DNA from: Sabethes cyaneus
Lineage: Eukaryota; Arthropoda; Insecta; Diptera; Culicidae
Assembly (NCBI RefSeq): GCF_943734655.1
Contig: NC_071354.1
Span: 46,103,544 to 46,167,543, forward strand
Length of the DNA: 64,000 nucleotides
Reading direction: 5' to 3'
Shown here piece after piece: positions 57,673 to 64,000 of the stretch; the stretch's first letter is position 1; each line of letters starts with the position of its first letter. The position numbers and the translations under genes are program-made. The notes under the pieces were generated by a model. It was not told the DNA's origin, searched no databases, and worked only from the letters and a program-made list of their open reading frames with translations.

Positions 57673-58340
57673 GGGTTGACTAAAAAGCAGAAGATTGCAA
57701 GAGTCGAAAGATGTCGTCGAAGCTGTTCACGCGGCACGGTGACTGTAAAACTCTGTTTTCGGACAAAAACATGTACAAACTGCTTTGTTCAAAGGTTCCA
57801 AAATGTTTCCAGGGTGACGGTATGGGGTTGTTAATCCAAAAATTTCAAGGTTCCATTGCTGTTCACTGGACCTGATGTTTAAAGTCAACAATAAACATTA
57901 CATCGATAATGTTCTGAAGAACCATTTTCTTCCCATTGTCGAAAACCACTACAAGAATGCCCCATACTACTTCTAACAAGATTCTGCGCCGTCTCACCAG
58001 GCGAAATGAGGACAATTTTCGGGATTTTATTGCTTCGAAAGCCTTGCCTCTTCACCTGATTTGAATCCTCTTGACTTCTGTGCAACGGGTTACATGCTAG
58101 GCAAACTAGGGAGCACCAAAGAATTGACTGTGGATAGTTTCAAGCAACGTTTGAAGGAGATTTGGGAGGAAACGCCTCAGGATATCGTGCTGTAATGCTT
58201 TTCAACAACGATTGCGACTGGTAAAGCAAAAGGAGAAAGATTTGAATTGGACTAATTTAAGCCAAAAGTTATGAATATACGTTACACGAAGTACACTCAA
58301 AATTAAAATTTATGCAAGCGTATTATTTTTGTGACCATCC
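57673..58340 (+). pseudogene. mariner-family transposase relic, C-terminal part
   Basis: Starts GLTKKQKIARVE, continuing the N-terminal half. Then KLFTRHGDCKTLFSDKNMY (first catalytic Asp), FLPIVENHYKNAPYYFQQDS with APSHQA following (second Asp), SSPDLNPLDF (third Asp region) and GYMLGKLGSTKELTVDSFKQ. Several stops and shifts. The right end carries TTTTTGTGACCATCC; the matching left end was not found. Confidence 0.76.
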
Positions 58341-58854
58341 ACTTTGCTGACAGTAATAACTGTGACTTAGAAGTTGTAAATTATACCGATCATCTCTAGC
58401 TGATGAATACTCTCGCAAAATACAAGAGAGTAGATTAGTAGGATCTATAGATAAAATAAGGTTCCAATAAATCAGTAGCTTATGGATAACCAATGGTTAC
58501 TGAAGCTGATGGCAACGGCCTAATGCTGGCCTGCGAATCTAACAATAACTACTCACCCTGTAATGTCACTCACATGGGATGCAAATTTTGCGTCACAACT
58601 GAATAGCATTCCCAATCGAGCACGGAGAACACTCCATTCAATGTTATCTTTCCATTTCCAGTGCATTGCACATATTAGCTGTAGTAAATGAGATGCATGC
58701 AAATCACTTTATACAATGCAAGCGCCAAGGTTCATCCTAGCTGTCCGTCTGTTTATTGTTTGTAAACATGAAACATGTAAACCAGCCATGTATTATGGCT
58801 GGATGAACCTGAAGTTGATATGAGGCTTCTAGAACACACGACAAACATACTTAC

Positions 58855-58943
58855 CAGTGCAGATTGAGGGAAGACCTTGGTCTTCGGAATCTTTCCTGTT
58901 CTGGTTTTCCTCTTACTCGAGCTGCTGATTGCAAAACAATCCT
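58855..58943 (-). CDS. Candidate orphan exon, 89 nt
   Basis: Lies between a CTCGCAG acceptor and a GTAAGTATG donor on the minus strand. After two bases from a previous codon it reads DCFAISSSSKRKTRTGKIPK with TKVFPQSAL following, with no stop, and ends in phase 0. It lies just upstream of the FMO gene on the opposite strand. No partner exon or family was recognised, so it may be chance. Confidence 0.3.
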
Positions 58944-59071
58944 CTGCGAGTAGATTGAATGAATATTATCAAACATTGGCAGTGCCTACTGCACCCAGAC
59001 AGCGCAGTGCATAGTTTCTTTCTGTTTAGCTGCGTTTGACCTAGGACAGGACCTGCAACTGGCTTCCTGTG

Positions 59072-59080
59072 ATGATGACC
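59072..59080 (+). CDS. Possible first coding exon of FMO (9 nt)
   Basis: ATGATGACC followed by GTACGATAGC, a weak donor with the same GTACG start as the next donor of the gene. It would join in frame to ACC GAT AAT at 59206. The first clear exon has no in-frame ATG before its acceptor, so some upstream exon must exist. Confidence 0.3.
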
Positions 59081-59205
59081 GTACGATAGCAAAAAGCTGT
59101 ATTATCCGATTAACAATGAAAGCCTCTTAACTATTATCAAAAAAATAACTGTTTTAAGTGAATTACGTTACAGTGAATCCCAACTAAACTTCAATTTTTT
59201 TTCAG

Positions 59206-60543
59206 ACCGATAATAAATCGCCCACCTACTGTGTGATCGGCGCCGGAACGGCCGGCCTGTGTGCAGCACGGCATGCGCTGCAAGCGGGTGGTCGGGTGAC
59301 CATATTCGAAATGGCCAACCAACTCGGTGGAACCTGGGTGTTCAACGAAGAGGTAGGCAAGAACGAGTACGGAATCGATGTGCACTCGAGTATGTACAAA
59401 GGCTTGCGAACGAACCTGCCGAAGGAGATTATGGGTTACCCGGATTTTCCGATACCGGAACAGGAGAGCAGCTACATTCCTGCGGAAGATATGCTGAAAT
59501 TTTTCAAGCTATTCTCCGATAGTTTTGGAATAACGGAAAACATCAAATTCAGTCACTACGTGATTCGGGTGAAACCAACCAAGGATGAAAAGCAATGGGA
59601 GGTGATCGTACGAGACTGTCCCAATGATCGGTTGGATACTTACTACTTCGACTTTGTGCTGATCTGCAACGGTCACTATCACACACCCAAGTTACCGAAC
59701 TATCCTGGATCGAATGTTTATAAAGGAAAACAGATGCACAGCCATGAATACCGCTGTAACGATCCGTTTGTTGGTACGTTAAATTAAAAATTATCTTTAA
59801 AATACTCCGAATATACCTATTCGATTTTTCCAATCACAGGTGAATCTGTCCTGGTCATCGGTGCTGGTCCGTCTGGAATGGATCTAGCGTATGAAATCTC
59901 CAAGAAAGCGGAACGTGTCACGTTAAGCCACCACCTGAAGGATAAGCCAAAAACGGTTTTCTCTGAAAATGTCACATCAAAGCCGGACGTCGTCCGGTTG
60001 ACGGAGACGGGTGCAGTTTTTGAAGACGGAACCACGCAGGATTTTAGTGTCATTTGCTACAGCACCGGGTACAAGTATACGTTTCCCTTCCTGAGCTGTG
60101 ATTGTGGTATTCTCGTAGAGGATAATTACGTGCAGAAACTGTACAAACACTGCATCAACATCCGCTATCCATCGATGGCTTTCATTGGTTTGCCGTACTA
60201 CGTTTGTGCCGCTCAAATGATGGACCTTCAGGCGAGATTTTGCATCAAATTTTTCAGTGGAGAAAAGCAGTTGCCGCCGCGGGAAGAAATGGAAGACGAC
60301 ACTAATGCCGAAATGGAGGAACGCTGGCGTCGAGGTTTGAAAAAACGACAAGCCCACATGATGGGACCGCAGGAGGATCGGTACTACGATGATCTGGCCA
60401 AGACGGCCGGAGTGGAACCGATAAAGCCCGTGGTGAAAAAATTGCATAAGCTGTGTGCTTTTCGATTTAGTGAAGATTTGGTTAATTTCCGAAAAGATAA
60501 ATTCAGGATAGTTGATGATGAGACATATGTTAAGATTGATTAG
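59206..60543 (+). CDS. Flavin-containing monooxygenase (insect FMO), two main exons
   Basis: Exons 59206-59773 and 59840-60543 join across a 66-nt intron (donor GTACGT, acceptor TCACAG) to 423 residues, close to insect FMOs. FMOs use FAD, NADPH and O2 to oxidise soft nucleophiles (N, S) in xenobiotics. Visible features, numbered by codon from the first clear exon: FAD motif CVIGAGTAG at about 9-17, NQLGGTWVF at about 40-48, the FMO signature YKGKQMHSHEYR at about 173-184, NADPH motif VIGAGPSG after the intron at about 195-202, and the STGY box further on. Downstream is EDRYYDDLAKTAG. No signal peptide or C-terminal anchor; probably soluble. No breaks. Initiation exon uncertain. Confidence 0.92.
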
Positions 60544-60860
60544 GTGTTTAAGATAGGTATACCTTTTCTCACATTACTTACTAATATGTAAATAAGTTTG
60601 CGTGTATGGTACGATCAGTAGTTTTTCGGAAAATCTGTAAATAGATAGGTCCTAATGGCTTGCTTCATCAAATGCTACTTCTGGGACCTCGTTATATATC
60701 CTACTTGAAAATTATTAAATATATTAAACGTAATTGCTATCCCATTTTGGCATTGATTTTGACAACGCGTTAAAAAACGAGTGTGATGAAGAAGAACTAA
60801 TATAAGTAATTAATTATTGTCTCGTTATTTTCTTACTAAACTATTATACAACTTATGGCA

Positions 60861-60866
60861 AATAAA
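60861..60866 (+). terminator. Candidate poly(A) signal of FMO
   Basis: AATAAA about 320 nt past the FMO stop codon, the first exact hexamer downstream. Confidence 0.4.
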
Positions 60867-60899
60867 ATCTCTCTAACTCACATTGAATCTGTCCAACTC

Positions 60900-61119
60900 T
60901 AGCTCCCTAACCGCAATTAATTCAAATTTCCAAGTTTAGTTTCAAGCTCAATTTAAGCTCAATTCAAATTCAAATATAATTCTATTGTCATGTCCAATTT
61001 CAGCAACGATTTCAAGTCAAACTTTAAGTCTAGTTTTAAGCTAAATTTCAAATACTATTTCAAGTGCAATTTAAGTCCAATTTATATAATTTCTTACTTC
61101 AAGTCTAATTTCATGTCCA
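60900..61119 (+). repeat. CAAGTCTAATTT-type degenerate tandem repeat
   Basis: Many short variants of CAAGTCTAATTT and CAATTTAAGTCC follow one another. A short piece of the same type reappears at 63000-63033, beyond the purine-rich block. Confidence 0.65.
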
Positions 61120-61330
61120 TTAAAGCAAGGCAAAGCCTAGGTGCTACATTCCGTTATCGAAACTTGACCGTCTGTTTTTATATGACAGATTTCACAGCCT
61201 GCTGTTAGAGTGCAGGCCAATTGTAGGGCCAGTTGCTATGATCCTGTTGACTCTAACAGCCTCTTCCAGACGAGCTTCGAACATAGGACGACTGGCTTAT
61301 TAGGCCAGCGTCATACTTCGGAGCCAACTG
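61120..61330 (-). mobile_element. tRNA-derived SINE, copy 2
   Basis: Reverse orientation: starts CAGTTGGCTCCGAAGTATGA at 61330 and has ATGTTCGAAGCTC at about 61280 (B-box). It matches 55691-55815 and extends further, to about 61120, with CTAGGCTTTGCCTTGC at its end. Confidence 0.7.
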
Positions 61331-61339
61331 GGAGGCGAG

Positions 61340-62480
61340 ACATCTTCTGCTACTCTCCAAAAAAAGGAGCAAACAGGAAAATTAGGACAGAAGGAAAAAA
61401 CAGCAATGACCACGGAGTAAAACGTGACAAAAACTAGACAAACGGGATAGAAAAAGAAAAAAAACGTGAAAGCGGAACAAAAAAGAAAAAAAGCGACAAA
61501 AAAGAAAACAAGAAAGGGAAGACGAGGCATAAATCGGACCGAAAAAGATGAAGTACGGCAAGGTATAAAAGAAAAATGAGATAAAAGTAAAAAATCATAA
61601 AGAAAAAAATGAAGGATAAGCTTGACAGAAAAGGAGAAACTGCGGACGAAAAATGAGAAAAAATGGGATTGAAAAAGACAAAAAAGAGAAAATATGAGAG
61701 CCGAAAAATGGAGAAACCTCTACTGTCGGGGAAAAGGGGAAAAACGGGACAGAAAAGAATAAACATGGGGAGAAAAAAAATTAATACGGAATACAAAAAA
61801 AAATAAACTGGAAAACAAAATAAAAAGTATCAGAAAAGGAGGGAAAGCAGGACTTATGAGGTAGAACAGAACAGAAGAAATCGAAAAACGGAATAGAAAA
61901 GAAGTTAAAAGTGAAAAAAGACGAAAATCGGCACAAAAAAGAAGAAAAAGAAGATGACAAAAACAAGTCTGAAATCGAGGAAAAACGAAAGAAAAAAGGC
62001 GATAAATGGTATATAAGAAAATCAGGAAAAAAGAGCGAAAAACGGGACAGGAAATGAAGAAAAAAGGCAACAGAGAAAGAGGAAACGGCAGACACGAAAA
62101 CAATGAAAACGAGAGAGAAAAAGGTGTAAAACGCGACAAGGGATCGAATAGACAACAAGAGAAACCAAAAGGGAAAAGAATAAGCGCGAGAGAAAAAAGA
62201 AAACTGACAGAGGAAACGAGGAAAGTGGGAAAAGAAATCAAACGGGATATTAAAGGAGAAAGATGGGACTAGAAACGGGAAAATGAGACATAAAAAGAAA
62301 AAAAAACAGGCATGTGTAATGTACTAAAGGAAAAGAGAAAAAGTGGAGATACAAAAGGAAAATCGGAGAGAAAAGGGAAAAAAGAAAGCCAAAAACAGAA
62401 TAAACGTGACAAGAAAGACGAGTAAACGGGGTTTTAAGAAGAGGAAAAACGTAACAAACGAAGACGAAAAACGAGAATGA
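61340..62480 (+). repeat. Purine-rich degenerate minisatellite
   Basis: About 1.1 kb almost free of C and T on the plus strand, built of loose variants of ACGGGACAGAAAAGAAGAAAA. The Phe/Ser-rich frames on the other strand are by-products and not genes. Confidence 0.75.
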
Positions 62481-62489
62481 AAAGTAATA

Positions 62490-62780
62490 AGTATGATAAC
62501 GCCCGGGTGTTTGCTGCATGACCCGCACTGCATTTCTTTTTGCTATAATCGCTATCAAGGGACCGATATGCTTAATAATTTTATGCGTGCGTGAGTGTTT
62601 ACCTTTCCATCAAAGCTTACTCTACTTTACTCACTCGTTTCTCGCTGCCAATACTGTCTCTAACTATAGCTGTTCCTGGCGAGGACTCATTGCGTTCCTC
62701 TGACCAGTACATTACTAAGATTCGAACCTACGACCAATCGCTTGTCAACGCAGACTCGATAATCTTGCACCTACAAAGCC
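62490..62780 (-). mobile_element. Possible tRNA-like SINE within the purine-rich block
   Basis: On the minus strand GTTGACAAGCGATTGGTCG and AGGTTCGAATCTT (B-box) at about 62718-62752 resemble the T-arm half of a tRNA. Mixed-composition DNA that breaks the purine tract. No second copy in the window. Confidence 0.42.
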
Positions 62781-62784
62781 AAAA

Positions 62785-62995
62785 AAAAAAGAAATAAAAA
62801 AGAAGCCGTAAAATGGGAAAGAATGTAATAAAAATGATTGAAATACATGAAGAAAAACAGGTCTGAAAGTCATAAAAAAATAGGACCGGAAATGAAGAAA
62901 AACAGAACAATGAAACTGGAAACATGCGGCAGAAAAAGGAAAACGAGAGAAAAAGAAGAAAAACGGAAAGAAAGTGAGAGCAAAAACCAGTGAAT
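62785..62995 (+). repeat. Purine-rich minisatellite, second part
   Basis: Continues the same composition and motifs (AAAAACAGGTCTGAAAG, AGGACCGGAAATGAAG) after the SINE-like insert. Confidence 0.65.
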
Positions 62996-63393
62996 TGCTG
63001 TTCAAATTAATCCAAATTCAAGTCTAATTTAACGACAAGGTCGACAGAGTACAATAATGGCAGTCGGTATGCCACCTTAAATTACCCTTCCCTTCCCTTC
63101 TTCAGTGTACCAACATGCTCCCATAGACTTGGAAAACCATCACAAAAAAACTAAAATTAGTTCAACTAAACCGCTAGCAGTAATAAGATCGTGTAATTCC
63201 AAGCACTAAACATTGCATTCTATAGGTTCTATTACGTTTGGTGGCATAAATTACACTAAATGCCGAGATTTCTTCAATTAAAATTCATCACCACATTTTC
63301 ACTTTTTCGCCGTCGATTTTTCATTAATTTTTTTTGCCGTTCCATTCGTCACATCACTCGCGAAACCTAACTTGAGGCACAGAAAACTTTAAT

Positions 63394-63484
63394 TTTGTAT
63401 TTTCTTTCTAATTGATGTAAATCGGTGAAACTTTTGTTTCACCGAATTTTCACCGATTTACATCAATTAGAAAGAAAATACAAA
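63394..63484. repeat. Perfect 37-bp inverted repeat with 17-nt loop
   Basis: The arms 63394-63430 and 63448-63484 are exact reverse complements (starting TTTGTATTTTCTTTCTAATT). The loop contains a smaller hairpin (CGGTGAAAC/GTTTCACCG overlap). No coding sequence. Confidence 0.92.
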
Positions 63485-63747
63485 GGACTACGGTGACCAA
63501 AACAATTGAAGCAAAACTTTAATTTACCACTCGAACAGTTATTTAGTGAGATATTATAAAGGTTTTGGCCAAACTGTACACTTGACTTGATAAGAAAAAT
63601 TTCACTTCGTTTCGATTGCAGTTCCGAATCCACGACCGTCGTTGCTGTGCGTTACCAAGGGAACGGATGCAAGACATGGAGTGATGCCAACGTAAACATT
63701 GACCAATTCTTTTCGCTATTAAATTAATGGTCGTAGAGGGTCGATAA

Positions 63748-64000
63748 TCTATATATATAAAAGTGAGCGTGTTTATGTTTGTATGTTCTACCATAACTCC
63801 AGAACCCCTTGATCGATCTCCACCAAACTTGGCACACATGTTCCTTGATATAAGAGAATCAGCACTGGGGGGTTGACAAAAGGGGGGGTTCGCAACAAGG
63901 GGGGAGGCCGTAACTCCGAAATGCCTGGACGGTTATTCATCAAACTTGGCACAATTGTTTCTTGGCATAAGACAATCAGCACTGGGGGTAACAAAAACGA
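63748..64000 (+). mobile_element. Helitron-like element, 5' end, running off the window
   Basis: Begins TCTATATATATAAAAGTG preceded by A, as at a Helitron 5' end. It contains two direct repeats about 120 bp apart (AGAATCAGCACTGGGGG at about 63856 and ACAATCAGCACTGGGGG at about 63972, each after a CACCAAACTTGGCACA or CATCAAACTTGGCACA motif). Confidence 0.55.

Noticed and set aside
61300..62560. Long minus-strand frames rich in Phe, Ser and Leu, resembling membrane proteins
   Set aside because: They are translations of the complementary pyrimidine-rich strand of a degenerate minisatellite and lack any domain.
1..64000. CRISPR arrays, phage modules, bacterial operons or toxin-antitoxin pairs
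   Set aside because: None seen. Direct repeats here are transposon or minisatellite units, and spliced animal genes show the sequence is eukaryotic.

Overview
This is a eukaryotic window, almost certainly from a fly-order insect and most likely a culicine mosquito (an inference). Four conserved animal genes are present, three of them with introns bounded by GT/AG. The space between and inside them is filled with broken retrotransposons (RTE-like, Jockey/CR1-like, LOA/I-like and R1-clade), short DNA transposons, tRNA-derived SINEs, Helitron-like ends and degenerate tandem repeats. This mix is usual for large mosquito genomes. No bacterial operons, CRISPR arrays or phage modules were seen.

Genes. 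(1) GM130/GOLGA2, minus strand, 5134-8374: four exons all in phase 0, giving 950 residues of Golgi coiled-coil tether. (2) NTMT1-type protein N-terminal methyltransferase, plus strand, 14844-15608, one exon. (3) A kinesin-2 motor subunit of the KIF3B/Klp68D type, minus strand, 16996-37425: four coding exons (33, 188, 1693 and 468 nt) that join in frame to 793 residues. Its first intron is about 8.5 kb and its last about 9.5 kb, and both are packed with transposable elements. (4) A flavin-containing monooxygenase, plus strand, about 59072-60543: two clear exons plus a possible 9-nt first exon. NTMT1 and the kinesin are tail to tail. The four genes have no obvious shared pathway (Golgi tethering, protein alpha-N-methylation, anterograde ciliary/axonal transport, xenobiotic oxidation).

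Layout. 1-1312: a frameshifted SWIM/YqaJ-nuclease pseudogene. 1640-4260: an RTE-like element carrying a hAT-type MITE, abutting a LOA/I fragment. 5.0-8.4 kb: GM130. 8.8-14.1 kb: an RTE remnant, a Jockey-like remnant and six short inverted-repeat elements, including a self-nested family with 2-bp target duplications. 14.8-37.4 kb: NTMT1 and the kinesin gene, whose introns hold two foldback repeats, an R1-clade element, two RTE families, a hAT transposase relic, a LOA relic and MITEs. 38.4-55.1 kb: gene-poor; a Helitron-like element, Jockey/CR1 elements and RTE copies, one split by a 2.13-kb insertion with a clear target duplication. 55.1-58.4 kb: a mariner-family transposase relic split by about 2.1 kb of other repeats. 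59-60.5 kb: FMO. 60.9-63.0 kb: purine-rich and CAAGT-type tandem DNA with embedded tRNA-like SINEs. 63.4 kb: a perfect 37-bp inverted repeat. 63.75 kb to the end: the start of another Helitron-like element.

I see no convincing undescribed multi-gene system. The most unusual signals are the 407-bp MITE family with 2-bp, non-fixed target duplications (CG, TA, TT); the 923-bp TA-flanked element with repeated GTCGGGCCA motifs; the histidine-rich segment of GM130; and the length and TE load of the kinesin introns.
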